NCBI GenBank assembly: GCA_011523795.1
Contig: WTFY01000002.1
Coordinates: 214,308-278,307 of the forward strand
DNA: 64,000 bases
Direction of reading: 5' to 3'
DNA from: Gammaproteobacteria bacterium
GTDB lineage: Bacteria; Pseudomonadota; Gammaproteobacteria; UBA4575
Numbering within the stretch: position 1 is the stretch's first letter; each line of letters begins with the position of its first letter. Of this stretch, positions 30,301 through 39,247 are shown one piece after another. The translations under genes and the position numbers were made by a program. Below the pieces are notes generated by a model, which ran no database searches, had not been told where the DNA came from, and worked only from the letters and a program-made list of their open reading frames with translations.

Positions 30301-30444
30301 CACGGTGACGCGGTCGATCCCGAATTCCGGCAGAAACTGGGAATTCAGTTTCAGAAGGCCATAGATGCCCGACACGACCATGAGCGCCAGGAGCAGGTTG
30401 CATGCATTCCTGTGCCCTGCAAACAGGGCGATCAGGCCTGTCAT
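27313..30444 (-). CDS. RND efflux transporter permease (AcrB/acriflavin-resistance family)
   Basis: A 1043-residue inner-membrane proton-driven pump with the twelve-segment, two-large-loop RND design. Segment 4 carries the proton-relay pair in GIIVDDAVVVGE. In segment 10, AcrB has a lysine; here the sequence is GIVVNNSIILVN, so asparagine stands in its place, as in the VVND group of RND pumps that is distinct from AcrB itself. It is fed by the HlyD protein encoded 55 bp upstream. No outer-membrane factor gene is nearby, so it would borrow a TolC-like channel. Substrate is unknown. Confidence 0.88.
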   Translation of the reverse strand: MTGLIALFAGHRNACNLLLALMVVSGIYGLLKLNSQFLPEFGIDRVTVAVEWPGATADDVYSNISQAIEPEVRFLDNVKRVKALAYEGLARVNIEFEPGNDMQAALSSVEAAISRIRTLPEDSKTPEISRVVRHETLMQVILSGPYPDTSLRKFAKQLRDGLLDRGVDKVTLVGAPDEEIHVEVPSAALRRLDLTLSSIAARIGNASQDLPSGDLGDGQRQVRSLGLLTTARALGEVEIKAYEDGRKVYLRDIAQVREAHDEQGVTVYRNTRQAVELRIQRAVSSDALLQARAVESYLDEVEPTLPANLVMERYDATTNLLKDRINLLIKNGAGGLVLVTLILITFLKVRIAFWVMAGIPASLMATFGVMLATGQTLNMVSLFGLIMAIGIIVDDAVVVGEHVDTRSRFAPPLQASIEGARRMAVPVIASALTTISAFLPLFVISDVIGQIIAAIPMVVIAVLIASLIECFLVLPGHLRGALAHSRPSARSLGARYRSWFDGHFATFRDGPFRSFVRACVDWRYATLAVAAGLFLLVLGMVAGGRVGFTFFPSPEPDKIFANIQMVPGTSRAETREMLAELDRALHAAARKLESSPGSLVQTSVGKIGTFVGQDPAAAANDAPANNIGGLIAELLTADRRKVRVQALIGAWNAEIRPVAGLDNLTIREERGGPPGKDVDVRLIGNDVHSLKKAANELKLLLARYPGVSAIEDNLPYGRLETILEVSQQGKALGFTTDNVGQQVRNSIEGAIAKRFPRGEEEVTVRVKLPDHELDTDLLERLYLRSPAGMEVPLAEVVTRRSNQSFSRISSENGRRQVAVTASLNTALMNTEEILGAIQRDGLQDILDRYSLDVSYKGKSEERVETFEDMKIGVLIGLASIYIILAWTFASYVRPVVVMAIIPMGLVGAVLGHLLLGYNFSMLSLTALIGLSGIVVNNSIILVNTMERRAESEPLADAIVNGTCDRLRPVILTSATTIGGLTPLLFEKSLQAQFLIPMAVTIVFGLGCAAVLVLSVIPALMAVQEDLRKLLGQPAEMTASGSGT

Positions 30445-30499
30445 GGGCGGTGCCTGCCTGCCTGCACCGCAGTCCGGCGCAGCGCTTCGTGCGCAGCAT

Positions 30500-31780
30500 T
30501 CATCGCGCTTTCACCTTGAGTCCGGGCCCGATCTCCGGGAACTGCGTCACGACGACTTTGGTACCGGGAGGGAACCCTGCGTGGACCAGCACATCCTTGG
30601 CAACCTTGCGCAACACCTGTACCGGATGGGCTGTCAGACGGTCTTCATTGACGGCATACACCGTACTGTCATCGTGAATTGCCGCTTCGGGCAGCCTGAA
30701 GACGTTTCGGTAGAGTTTGCCCGGCACGCCAACCTCGATGAAGGCGCCGGGTCGTAACGGGCTCTGCAGGCCGGGTTCGAGGATGCGTGCATGAATGCTG
30801 ACGCCCCCGCTGCCGGCGTCGATCTCGGCGCCAAGCCGCTCGATCACGGCATCGTAACGAAAGGACTGCTGTCCGATGCGCCAGGTGACCGAGACCGGGC
30901 TGCCCACGAGAGGTTGTCCTCCCTGCGGTTGCGTGCTGCCGGCCAGGCGGCCAAAGTCCCTCCGGCTGAGCTGGAATAGCACTTCGAGCCGGTGTGCCAC
31001 GATCAGCCGTGCCAGGCGGTCGTTGCCTCCGACCCGCTGTCCTACCGCCGCCACGACATCCGCGAGGTAACCGTCCTCGGGAGCCGCCAGACGCGTATCA
31101 CCGAGATGGCGCCGGGCCAGCTTCAGGGCTGCCCGGTGGCGTGCCAGGGACGCATTCATCTGTTCTGTCCTGGCAACAAGCCGGTCACAGGTTTGCTGAT
31201 GTCCTTCTGCGGCTTGCCTGGCTTCATTGTAGGCAATCTGTGCATCGTCCTGCACCTTGCGTGAAACCGTGTCCCCGGTCCTCAGCTTGCGCTTTCGTTC
31301 GAGGTCGGTCCTGCGAAGCTCCACCTGTTCCAGTGCAATCTCCAGCAATTGCCGCTGGGCACGCAAGTCAGAGCGGATTTCCTTGAGTTGGGCCATCGAG
31401 GAGGCTACGGCAGCTTCCTTGTCGGCCACCTCGATTTCGTAGTCGAAAGGGTCTACGACGACCAGTGTCTCGCCACGCCTTACGGTAGCCCCCTCGACGA
31501 AGTTTTTTCCAAGCTGGACGATACGTCCGGCCACCAGCGGTCTGAGTTCCACCACGCTGCCGGCAACGACGGTACCGAACTCCTGGATAACGGGCCGTTC
31601 ATCGGTCATGCGGGCCTCGAACACGGAAACGGGCCACGCCTTTTCCGAAACCGGGTTCGGCGTGGCCAGGGGGCGAGTAGCCTGCAGGTAGACAAAAGCG
31701 GATACCGCAACGGCGATAACCAGAACCGGCACAATGACTCGGGCGAATTTCTTCACGTTCCTGCTACCTTTCCCTAGCAT
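30500..31780 (-). CDS. RND efflux periplasmic adaptor (HlyD/MFP family)
   Basis: About 426 residues from the ATG at 31780, which has GGAAG five bases upstream; GTG at 31756 is another possibility, and the longer frame upstream is not typical. One N-terminal anchor (about residues 12-32) is followed by a biotinyl-lipoyl half motif, a long alpha-helical hairpin rich in Arg, Gln and Glu (about 100-210), the second lipoyl half (LAAPEDGYLADVV), a beta barrel and a membrane-proximal domain. It bridges the RND pump and an outer-membrane channel. It is the first gene of the pair. Confidence 0.87.
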   Translation of the reverse strand: MLGKGSRNVKKFARVIVPVLVIAVAVSAFVYLQATRPLATPNPVSEKAWPVSVFEARMTDERPVIQEFGTVVAGSVVELRPLVAGRIVQLGKNFVEGATVRRGETLVVVDPFDYEIEVADKEAAVASSMAQLKEIRSDLRAQRQLLEIALEQVELRRTDLERKRKLRTGDTVSRKVQDDAQIAYNEARQAAEGHQQTCDRLVARTEQMNASLARHRAALKLARRHLGDTRLAAPEDGYLADVVAAVGQRVGGNDRLARLIVAHRLEVLFQLSRRDFGRLAGSTQPQGGQPLVGSPVSVTWRIGQQSFRYDAVIERLGAEIDAGSGGVSIHARILEPGLQSPLRPGAFIEVGVPGKLYRNVFRLPEAAIHDDSTVYAVNEDRLTAHPVQVLRKVAKDVLVHAGFPPGTKVVVTQFPEIGPGLKVKAR

Positions 31781-32212
31781 GCGGTCTTCCGGTACTCCAC
31801 ATGAATACCGGAAATGTGTCGAATAGTACACCAGTGTAGCCATTCAGGCCTACTGTTCCGGATGGTTGCGTCATACCGCGCCATGCTGAAGTTTTCGGGT
31901 CTCCAGGTTTCCTGCAACGCTCCTGCAGCGCCCTGGCATGCAAGTCGTTTGAAGAGGTGTCTCTCCCGCGTGTATCAGCTGAACCGGTCGTGGAGGATTC
32001 CGGCTCCGGTCTGGAGCGTGTGCTGTTTTTCCGGTGCAGGCCCGCAAGCGGGAGAGGAAGCTTGTGCATCTGGCATCACGGCCGGGACACGTGTTACATT
32101 TCCCTGCATGCAGGACAGCTAGTTCCATGTATCCCCTGTGGCATGGCCTTGTCATGTATTATTGCCCACATGTTACCTGATTCATTCTTTCGTCAAAGTA
32201 TGGTGTTTTGTC
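31781..32212. other. 432-bp divergent intergenic region between the efflux adaptor and truA
   Basis: No credible reading frame is present. On the minus strand a TACACT and a TACTAT hexamer lie 45-75 bp before the adaptor start, neither with a good -35. Before truA there is a TATGGT hexamer eight bases from the ATG. No transcriptional regulator gene adjoins the efflux pair. Confidence 0.4.
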
Positions 32213-33016
32213 ATGCGGATTGCTCTCGGTGTTGAATACGACGGCAGCAAGTTCTATGGCTGGCAGCGGCAGAAACTCGCGGAATCTGTTCAGGAGACCC
32301 TGGAGGAGGCGGTGTCGGAAATTGCGAACCGGTCTGTGGAGGTCTATGCGGCAGGCCGCACGGACTCCGGAGTCCATGCAACCGAACAGGTGGTTCATTT
32401 CGATACCCACGCGGTACGCGATTCCAGGTCATGGATCATGGGAATCAATGTGAATCTGCCGCATTCCATATCCGTACTGTGGGCCAGGGAAATGCGTGAA
32501 GATTTCCATGCCCGCCATTCTGCGATGTCCAGATGTTACCGCTATGTCATTCTGGACCGACCGACGCGACCTTCCATACTGAGCAAGAAGGTCGCCTGGA
32601 CGCGTGATCCGCTGGATCATGTCAGGATGCAGGACGCAGCATCGTTTCTGAAGGGAACGCATGACTTTTCGGCTTACAGGGCCAGTTCCTGCCAGTCGAA
32701 AAGCCCGGTCCGGACGATACACCGTCTGACAGTGCACCGGCTGGGCGAGTTTGTATACGTCGACATTGTCGCCAATGGTTTTTTGCACCACATGGTGAGA
32801 AACATAGCTGGCGTGCTCATGACGATCGGCAAGGGTGAACAGGAAGCCACCTGGGCACGAACCATACTGGAGAGCCGTGATCGCGAAGCAGGCGGGGTTA
32901 CGGGTCCTGCTCCGGGCCTGTATCTCGTGAAGGTACGGTATGATCACACCCACGGGTTCAGCCCTGCTGTAAGATGGCCCGCAATCGGTATGGGCCTTCC
33001 ACTGGATGCCGGGTAA
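32213..33016 (+). CDS. truA: tRNA pseudouridine(38-40) synthase
   Basis: A 267-residue enzyme that modifies the anticodon stem-loop at positions 38-40. The start is set at the ATG 32213 because MRIALGVEYDG is the family N-terminus; 25 further in-frame residues upstream do not belong. The catalytic aspartate is Asp51 in AAGRTDSGVHA. Later signatures are SARCYRYVI-like (here SRCYRYVILDR) and GFLHHMVRNI. It opens a plus-strand run that continues to the DUF455 gene at 42149. Confidence 0.95.
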   Translation: MRIALGVEYDGSKFYGWQRQKLAESVQETLEEAVSEIANRSVEVYAAGRTDSGVHATEQVVHFDTHAVRDSRSWIMGINVNLPHSISVLWAREMREDFHARHSAMSRCYRYVILDRPTRPSILSKKVAWTRDPLDHVRMQDAASFLKGTHDFSAYRASSCQSKSPVRTIHRLTVHRLGEFVYVDIVANGFLHHMVRNIAGVLMTIGKGEQEATWARTILESRDREAGGVTGPAPGLYLVKVRYDHTHGFSPAVRWPAIGMGLPLDAG

Positions 33017-33023
33017 TCGGGGC

Positions 33024-33653
33024 ATGCCGGTCCGAATCAAGTTTTGCGGGATGACTCGTGCTGAAGATGTGCAGTGCGCGGTCGACCTGGGCGTGGATGC
33101 CCTGGGGTTCGTGTTCGTGGAAGAAAGTCATCGCTGCGTCACGGCCGAGACAGCGCGAAGTCTGATGGAGAGGGTGCCGCCCTTCGTCACGTGCGTGGGC
33201 CTTTTCATGAATGCGGAACCGGGAGAAGTGGAAACCGTGATGCGACAGACGGGTTTGGGCCTGCTGCAGTTTCACGGAAGCGAGGATGAGGATCATTGCA
33301 GGCAGTTCGGAATTCCCTATCTGAAGGCCGTGCCTGTCCGCAGCACTCCATCGGTTACGGAATTTTGTGCGGACTTTTCGTCGGCTGCGGGGTTCGTGAT
33401 GGACAGCCATGCGGTCAATCAGATGGGAGGGTCCGGAAGAACCTTTGCATGGGACAGGATCCCGGATTCGCTTGGCAAGCCGGTCGTGCTTGCCGGCGGA
33501 CTCAAGCCGGAGAATGTGTCGCTGGCAGTACGCCAGGTGAGGCCCTATGCCGTGGACGTGAGCAGCGGTATTGAAACTTCCCCGGGTATGAAGGATGCTG
33601 GAAAGATGAAAAAGTTTATCGAGGAAGCCAGGCATGGACCGGAACGAGCCTGA
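33024..33653 (+). CDS. trpF: Phosphoribosylanthranilate isomerase
   Basis: A 209-residue TIM-barrel enzyme of tryptophan synthesis. The ATG at 33024 gives [12 protein letters not shown], with the general-base cysteine in the usual place; ATG 33006 would overlap truA. LQFHGSE, the catalytic aspartate near FVMDSHA, and AGGLKPENV with VDVSSGIE (phosphate binding) are present. It lies 7 bp after truA and overlaps the start of trpB by 20 bp. As in Pseudomonas-type genomes it is separate from trpC. Confidence 0.95.
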   Translation: MPVRIKFCGMTRAEDVQCAVDLGVDALGFVFVEESHRCVTAETARSLMERVPPFVTCVGLFMNAEPGEVETVMRQTGLGLLQFHGSEDEDHCRQFGIPYLKAVPVRSTPSVTEFCADFSSAAGFVMDSHAVNQMGGSGRTFAWDRIPDSLGKPVVLAGGLKPENVSLAVRQVRPYAVDVSSGIETSPGMKDAGKMKKFIEEARHGPERA

Positions 33654-34866
33654 TCCGATGGCACGGGAGAAGCCTGTACAGTTGCCGGACGCAAGGGGGA
33701 TGTTCGGTGAATTCGGTGGCCGGTATGTGGCGGAGACGCTGATCGAACCGCTGGTCCAGCTGGAGCAGGCATACCGGCAGTACAAGGATGACCCCGGTTT
33801 TCTGGAAGAATTCAAGGCTGATCTGGAGCATTATGTCGGACGGCCCAGTCCGCTGTATTTTGCCGAGCGGCTGAGCCGCAAGCATGCAGGCGCCCGGCTC
33901 TACCTGAAACGCGAGGACCTGAACCACACGGGTGCACACAAGATCAACAACACCGTGGGCCAGGCCTTGCTGGCCAAGCGCATGGGCAAGACCCGGATCA
34001 TCGCCGAGACCGGTGCGGGACAGCACGGGGTCGCCAGTGCCACGGTCGCGGCCCGTCTTGGCCTGGAGTGTGTCGTATACATGGGCGAGGAGGACATGCG
34101 CCGGCAGGCGCCCAATGTGTACCGCATGCGGCTTCTGGGTGCAGAGGTCGAGCCGGTACGATCCGGTTCGAAAACACTGAAGGATGCACTGAACGAAGCC
34201 TTGCGCGATTGGGTCACGCACGTGGATTCAACGTTTTACATTATCGGTACCGTAGCCGGGCCCCATCCCTACCCGGAACTGGTGCGTGACTTTCAAACCG
34301 TCATCGGCCATGAAGCGAAAAGCCAGCTGCATCAAATGGCGGGCGCCCTGCCCGATGCCCTGGTGGCGTGCGTGGGCGGAGGCTCCAATGCCATCGGTCT
34401 TTTTTATCCTTTCCTGGAGGATTCGCAGGTCCGGATGTTCGGAGTCGAGGCTGCGGGACTGGGACTGGACACGCAAAGGCATTCCGCCCCGCTGAACACC
34501 GGCAAACCGGGAGTCCTGCATGGCAATCGCACCTACCTGATGGAAGACGAGAACGGCCAGATCATTGAGACCCATTCGATCTCGGCCGGGCTGGACTATC
34601 CGGGGGTAGGCCCCGAGCATGCATGGCTGAAGGACACGGGCCGGGTTTGCTATGAATCGGTAACCGACTCGCAGGCTCTGGCCGCCTTTCATGAACTCAC
34701 GCGAGTCGAGGGAATCATCCCCGCGCTGGAAAGCAGCCATGCCATCGCGTATGCGCTGCAGCTGGCCGAGGGCATGACGCCGGAGCAGAAGATCATTGTC
34801 AATCTCTCGGGACGTGGCGACAAGGACATTGACACCGTGGCCGGAATCGGAGGCATCGAGCTGTGA
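33634..34866 (+). CDS. trpB: Tryptophan synthase beta chain
   Basis: A 410-residue PLP enzyme joining indole and serine. The PLP lysine is in [11 protein letters not shown] (Lys103 from ATG 33634). Other signatures are [17 protein letters not shown], the phosphate loop VGGGSNAIG, and LSGRGDKD near the C-terminus. The start may be 33634 or the ATG at 33658; the first overlaps trpF by 20 bp. Its stop overlaps the trpA GTG. TrpA and TrpB form the indole-channelling complex. Confidence 0.96.
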   Translation: MDRNEPDPMAREKPVQLPDARGMFGEFGGRYVAETLIEPLVQLEQAYRQYKDDPGFLEEFKADLEHYVGRPSPLYFAERLSRKHAGARLYLKREDLNHTGAHKINNTVGQALLAKRMGKTRIIAETGAGQHGVASATVAARLGLECVVYMGEEDMRRQAPNVYRMRLLGAEVEPVRSGSKTLKDALNEALRDWVTHVDSTFYIIGTVAGPHPYPELVRDFQTVIGHEAKSQLHQMAGALPDALVACVGGGSNAIGLFYPFLEDSQVRMFGVEAAGLGLDTQRHSAPLNTGKPGVLHGNRTYLMEDENGQIIETHSISAGLDYPGVGPEHAWLKDTGRVCYESVTDSQALAAFHELTRVEGIIPALESSHAIAYALQLAEGMTPEQKIIVNLSGRGDKDIDTVAGIGGIEL

Positions 34867-35702
34867 GCCGCATCCGACAGCGATTTGCAGAACTGGCACG
34901 GGAAGGCCGCAGGGCTCTTGTTCCGTATATTACAGCCGGTGACCCCCATCCCGGGCAGACCGTGAGTCTCATGCATGCACTGGTGGAAGCGGGTGCAGAT
35001 CTCATAGAGCTGGGCGTGCCTTTTTCAGATCCCATGGCGGACGGGCCGGTCATTCAGGCTGCCTGCGAGCGTGCCCTCGCACACGGCACCAGCCTGCAGG
35101 ATGTGCTGGAAATGGTGCGCGATTTCAGGCAGCGGGACCCGGAAACACCCGTGGTGCTGATGGGATATCAGAACCCGATCGAAGTCGTGGGAGCCCGCGA
35201 GTTTGCCCGCCGGGCAAATCAGTGCCAGGTCGATGGGGTACTGACGGTTGACCTGCCTTTTGAACAGGCTGAGGAAACGCTGGAAATTTACCGGCAGCAT
35301 TCCCTGGACACAATTTTTCTGATAGCCCCCACGACCAGCCCGTCACGCATAGAAAAAATCTGTGAGAACTCTTCCGGACTCATATACTATGTTTCACTTC
35401 GGGGCGTGACCGGTGCGGGCCATCTGGACATCGTGGAGGTCGAGAAAAAGGTAAACGAGATCAGGCAGTACACTTCCCTTCCCGTAGGAGTGGGGTTTGG
35501 AGTTCAGGATGCCGAGAGCGCGAGAGACATTGCCATGATTGCGGATGCGGTTATTGTCGGCAGTGCCCTGATACGCCTGATAGAATACTCTGCCACCGAT
35601 TATGAAGCCATTAAGAAAAACCTGTCTGCCCTGCTGGCCGGCATGCGCGAAGCGATGGATGTCTGCACACGCGGACAGGAACCCGCACGCGCGCAGCCCT
35701 GA
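34863..35702 (+). CDS. trpA: Tryptophan synthase alpha chain
   Basis: A 279-residue TIM barrel that cleaves indole-3-glycerol phosphate. The catalytic glutamate and aspartate lie in [19 protein letters not shown], with GVTGAG and VGFGV phosphate-binding loops. The GTG start at 34863 overlaps the trpB stop (GTGA), giving coupled translation. trpA is followed 15 bp later by accD. No trp leader or attenuator was seen in the operon. Confidence 0.96.
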   Translation: MSRIRQRFAELAREGRRALVPYITAGDPHPGQTVSLMHALVEAGADLIELGVPFSDPMADGPVIQAACERALAHGTSLQDVLEMVRDFRQRDPETPVVLMGYQNPIEVVGAREFARRANQCQVDGVLTVDLPFEQAEETLEIYRQHSLDTIFLIAPTTSPSRIEKICENSSGLIYYVSLRGVTGAGHLDIVEVEKKVNEIRQYTSLPVGVGFGVQDAESARDIAMIADAVIVGSALIRLIEYSATDYEAIKKNLSALLAGMREAMDVCTRGQEPARAQP

Positions 35703-35717
35703 GTTTATCCCGGTCCG

Positions 35718-36581
35718 ATGAGCTGGCTAGAAAAACTGATGCCTTCCCGCATACGCACAGAAGGTACAAGCCGGCGCAAGGTCCCCGAAGGGCTCTGGGA
35801 CAAGTGTTCCAATTGTGGCGCCGTACTGTACAGCTCAGACCTTGAACGCAATCTCTGGGTTTGCTCGAAGTGCAACCATCACATGCGTATCAGTGCCCGC
35901 AAGCGCTTGCATTCATTCCTGGATGAAAGCCCCCTTGAAGAAGTTGGCACGAATATCGAGCCCAGGGATTTTCTCAAGTTCAGGGACAGCAAACGATACA
36001 AGGATCGCCTGGGTGCTGCACAAAAAGCCACGGGTGAAAAGGAAGCGCTGATTGTCATGAAAGGCCGGCTGAAACGTCTTCCGGTCGTCGCGGCAGCCTT
36101 TGAGTTCAATTTCATCGGGGGGTCCATGGGCTCGGTCGTGGGGGAACGTTTCCTGCAGGCGGCGAGACTGGCCCTGGGTGACGAGATCCCCCTGGTCTGT
36201 TTTTCCACCAGCGGCGGGGCACGCATGCAGGAGGCGCTCATGTCCTTGTTTCAGATGGCCAAGACGAGTGCAGTGCTGGCACGCATGCGTGCCCGGCATA
36301 TTCCTTTTGTCTCGGTGCTGACAGACCCCACCATGGGCGGAGTTTCTGCCAGCCTGGCCATGCTGGGGGATATCAACATTGCCGAGCCCAGGGCACTGAT
36401 CGGGTTTGCCGGACCAAGGGTCATTGAGCAGACTGTGCGCGAGACTCTCCCTGAAGGTTTCCAGCGCAGCGAATTCCTGCTTGAGCACGGTGCCCTGGAC
36501 ATGATCGTAGAGCGGAAACAGATGCGGGATCAGGTGCATCACCTGCTCTGCATCCTGTTGCATAAGCCTGCTTCAGATTGA
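35718..36581 (+). CDS. accD: Acetyl-CoA carboxylase carboxyltransferase subunit beta
   Basis: A 287-residue subunit of the carboxyltransferase that makes malonyl-CoA. The N-terminal zinc ribbon has Cys30, Cys33, Cys49 and Cys52, followed by the crotonase-fold core with [15 protein letters not shown] and [12 protein letters not shown]. Fatty-acid synthesis starts with this step. Length is normal. It precedes folC by 105 bp, as in many gammaproteobacteria. Confidence 0.96.
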   Translation: MSWLEKLMPSRIRTEGTSRRKVPEGLWDKCSNCGAVLYSSDLERNLWVCSKCNHHMRISARKRLHSFLDESPLEEVGTNIEPRDFLKFRDSKRYKDRLGAAQKATGEKEALIVMKGRLKRLPVVAAAFEFNFIGGSMGSVVGERFLQAARLALGDEIPLVCFSTSGGARMQEALMSLFQMAKTSAVLARMRARHIPFVSVLTDPTMGGVSASLAMLGDINIAEPRALIGFAGPRVIEQTVRETLPEGFQRSEFLLEHGALDMIVERKQMRDQVHHLLCILLHKPASD

Positions 36582-36686
36582 AGGTGGTGGCAGTGCACGT
36601 GAACCGTCCTCTGCACAGGATCTTCAGGTAGCCGGCCGCTTTTCAGGAAGTACTGGCCAGAACATCACTTTTTCAGATTTACCGTA

Positions 36687-37952
36687 TTGCGTTTCAGAAG
36701 GCTCCAAGACTGGCTTGCATGGCAGCAGACTCTGCATTCTCAAAAAATTGAACTGGGATTGGGTCGAATTGCGAAAGTTGCCGATGAGCTGGGTGTGATG
36801 AATCCCGGGTATCAGGTCATTACCGTGGCCGGTACCAATGGCAAGGGTTCCATTGCAGCAATACTCGAGTCGGTGTACCACCAGGCTGGCTACAGGGTGG
36901 CCTGCTATACCTCGCCACATCTGCTTCATTACAACGAGCGCATCAGGATTGGAAAGGAAAATGTCCAGGATTCCTTGCTATGCGAAGCCTTCGATCTTAT
37001 CGACCAGGCGCGTGGTGAAACCAGCCTGAGCTATTTCGAGTTTGCCACGCTGGCCGCCATGCTGATATTCAGAAACCTGAAACCGGATATCGCCATATTC
37101 GAGGTGGGCCTGGGCGGACGCCTTGACGCCGTGAACATCTATGATGCCGATGTCGCCATTGTCTCCAACATCGGTATCGATCATGTGCAGTGGCTGGGTT
37201 CCACGCGTGAATCCATAGGCATGGAGAAAGCCGGAATTTTCCGTGCCGGCAGACCTGCGGTTTGCGGGGACCGGGAGCCGCCCCAAAGCCTGCTTGAACA
37301 TGCCGGGACCCTGGGGTCCGAACTGTTTGTGATTGACAGGGACTTCTCATACCGGCAGAACCGGGAGGCGACCTGGTCATTCCGTTCGGCCAGCCAGGTC
37401 CTGGAGGATCTTCCCATGCCGAACCTGTACGGGGATACCCAGCTGGCGAATGCTGCGGTCGCCCTGATGGTCGTTCAGTGTGTGAACAGGACCCTGCCGG
37501 TCGGGCCGGACAGTACTGGTTCAGGATTGAAGAGCATCTCTCTGGCAGGCCGGTTTCAGCGGGTTTCGGGAAAGTGCGAGATCATCTTCGATGTGGCACA
37601 TAATCTGGACAGTGCGGAAGTGCTGAGGAAGAATTTGCTGGAACTGGAACCCGCAACGAGAACCTGCGCAGTGTTTGCCGTGCAGCAGGACAAGGATGTG
37701 GAAGGGATCATAGGTTCGATGTGCGAGCACATCGATGAATGGTACATTTCAGAACTGGACTCGGAGCGGTCTATCGACTGCAAGGCCCTGCAGGAATGCA
37801 TCGAAAAACTTGACCGGGACAGTCCTGTCAGGGCCTATCCATCCGTTTCGCAAGCCTGGCATGCTGTAAACCGGGACGTGGATCATACTGCCCGAATCGT
37901 GGTGTTCGGATCGTTTCTGACGGTGGCAGAAGTACTCGGCTTGCAAGTATAA
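36687..37952 (+). CDS. folC: Bifunctional folylpolyglutamate synthase/dihydrofolate synthase
   Basis: A 421-residue Mur-ligase-like enzyme that adds glutamate to folates. The P-loop is VAGTNGKGS, followed by YTSPHLLHYNERI and the metal/ATP region VGLGGRLDAVN. The DVAHN motif is present in the C-terminal domain. The start appears to be TTG at 36687 with no clear SD; no ATG gives a full N-terminus. Its stop overlaps a TATAAT hexamer that may be the promoter of the next gene. Confidence 0.94.
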   Translation: MRFRRLQDWLAWQQTLHSQKIELGLGRIAKVADELGVMNPGYQVITVAGTNGKGSIAAILESVYHQAGYRVACYTSPHLLHYNERIRIGKENVQDSLLCEAFDLIDQARGETSLSYFEFATLAAMLIFRNLKPDIAIFEVGLGGRLDAVNIYDADVAIVSNIGIDHVQWLGSTRESIGMEKAGIFRAGRPAVCGDREPPQSLLEHAGTLGSELFVIDRDFSYRQNREATWSFRSASQVLEDLPMPNLYGDTQLANAAVALMVVQCVNRTLPVGPDSTGSGLKSISLAGRFQRVSGKCEIIFDVAHNLDSAEVLRKNLLELEPATRTCAVFAVQQDKDVEGIIGSMCEHIDEWYISELDSERSIDCKALQECIEKLDRDSPVRAYPSVSQAWHAVNRDVDHTARIVVFGSFLTVAEVLGLQV

Positions 37953-37953
37953 T
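37948..37953 (+). promoter_or_regulatory. TATAAT hexamer at the folC stop, possible internal promoter
   Basis: A perfect TATAAT at 37948-37953 overlaps the folC stop codon, 57 bp before the dedD ATG. No good -35 is seen at 16-18 bp. It could drive dedD-cvpA-purF separately. Confidence 0.3.
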
Positions 37954-38009
37954 GCTGCAGTTCGGATCCTGTTCTGCCTGACCGGCATGTGTGAGGTCTC
38001 TGGTAACTT

Positions 38010-38582
38010 ATGGAAACAGTCCTGAAACAACGCCTGGTAGGTGCGGTGGTTCTGGTCGCTCTTGCTGTAATATTCGTGCCTATGATCCTGGACGGGTTTG
38101 GCCGCAAGGACCAGTCGGCCCTGGAAATTGAAATTCCTGTTGCACCAAAGTTCAGCTTTGAAAGCAGTTTGCCGGATCCCGGGTCACTGGATACGCTTCC
38201 TGAAAGCGAGAAAAGCAAGAACCCGGGGGCCAGTCAAGAGCCATCCGAGGCGAGCCCTGAAGAGGTTCAGGTATCGAAGGCTGAAACACCGGTTCCCGAG
38301 GTCGTCGAGTCTGCTGCGGATCACATAGAACCCAGCCCGTCACTGAGCGCCTGGGTGGTGCAGGTTGCGGCATTTTCGGAGCAAGGCAAGGCGCTTGCCT
38401 TGCAGGGAAAACTGTCTGCCGGGGATTACCCGGTATTCACCGAAAAGTTCGAGAAGGAAGGCAAGGTGCTGTACCGGGTCAAGGCCGGCCCTGAACTCAA
38501 GCGGGAGAATGCCGACAAGTTGCGCACCAGGATAGAGAAGGACCATGGGATAAAAGGTGCCTTCGTGGTTCAGCATCCCTGA
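38010..38582 (+). CDS. dedD: SPOR-domain protein, DedD-like
   Basis: A 190-residue single-span inner-membrane protein. A short cytoplasmic start (METVLKQRLVG) and one hydrophobic segment (about residues 9-29) precede a glutamate-, serine- and proline-rich periplasmic linker (about 35-110) and a C-terminal SPOR domain (about 115-190). The domain carries WVVQVAAFSEQGKALALQGKL and YRVKAGPEL. SPOR domains bind denuded peptidoglycan at the septum. Its place between folC and cvpA matches dedD in E. coli and its Pseudomonas counterpart. Confidence 0.88.
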   Translation: METVLKQRLVGAVVLVALAVIFVPMILDGFGRKDQSALEIEIPVAPKFSFESSLPDPGSLDTLPESEKSKNPGASQEPSEASPEEVQVSKAETPVPEVVESAADHIEPSPSLSAWVVQVAAFSEQGKALALQGKLSAGDYPVFTEKFEKEGKVLYRVKAGPELKRENADKLRTRIEKDHGIKGAFVVQHP

Positions 38583-38658
38583 TTCTGGAATCACGGGTTG
38601 TCCATGGGGTTTTGCGGAGCAAGGCGGTTCCAACAGTTGATGGAGACCCGGTAACCAC

Positions 38659-39225
38659 ATGGAATTCACATGGATAGATTTTGGAATCGTTGCCATTTTG
38701 CTTGTCTCCACATTGATTGCAGTATTTCGGGGCTTTGTGAAAGAGGTCGTCTCGCTGTTCAGTCTGGTTGCCGCCATCTGGCTGGCCGTTGCATTTTTCG
38801 ATCAGGTGGCCCATATCCTGCCTGCCGGCATAGATGAAACGACCTTCGGTTTGGGGGACAATGAATTCAAGATGAGTAAATTGCGTGCAGTGATCGCATT
38901 CGCTTCGATCGCAATCGGCGTGCTGATCACGGGAGCTGTTCTGAACCATGTACTTGGAAAGGTCACACGGTTGCCGGTTTTGAGCGGCATCGACAGGGCA
39001 CTGGGTGCACTGTTCGGTTTTGCCAGGGGTGGAGCCGTTGTCGTGCTGGTGATTCTGGTCGCAGCCCTGTCAAGTTTCCCGCGCTCCGAAATCTGGGAAT
39101 CATCCCGGCTGTTACCCGTGTTCGAGGTCGGGGCACAGGCGGTAATTGATTTCATGCCTCCGGAGTATTCGAGGTATTTCCTGCTCGACGGCGCCGAGTC
39201 CCATATCACCTCGTATTCGCTTTGA
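38659..39225 (+). CDS. cvpA: CvpA family inner-membrane protein
   Basis: A 188-residue protein with about four membrane segments (residues 6-24, 28-50, 77-97 and 115-138) and the family start WIDFGIVAILLVSTLIAVFRGFVKE. In E. coli CvpA is needed for colicin V production and contributes to envelope homeostasis; its molecular function is not settled. It lies 22 bp before purF, the classical cvpA-purF order. Confidence 0.92.
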   Translation: MEFTWIDFGIVAILLVSTLIAVFRGFVKEVVSLFSLVAAIWLAVAFFDQVAHILPAGIDETTFGLGDNEFKMSKLRAVIAFASIAIGVLITGAVLNHVLGKVTRLPVLSGIDRALGALFGFARGGAVVVLVILVAALSSFPRSEIWESSRLLPVFEVGAQAVIDFMPPEYSRYFLLDGAESHITSYSL

Positions 39226-39247
39226 CGCTGATCGGAAAATATTGGCC

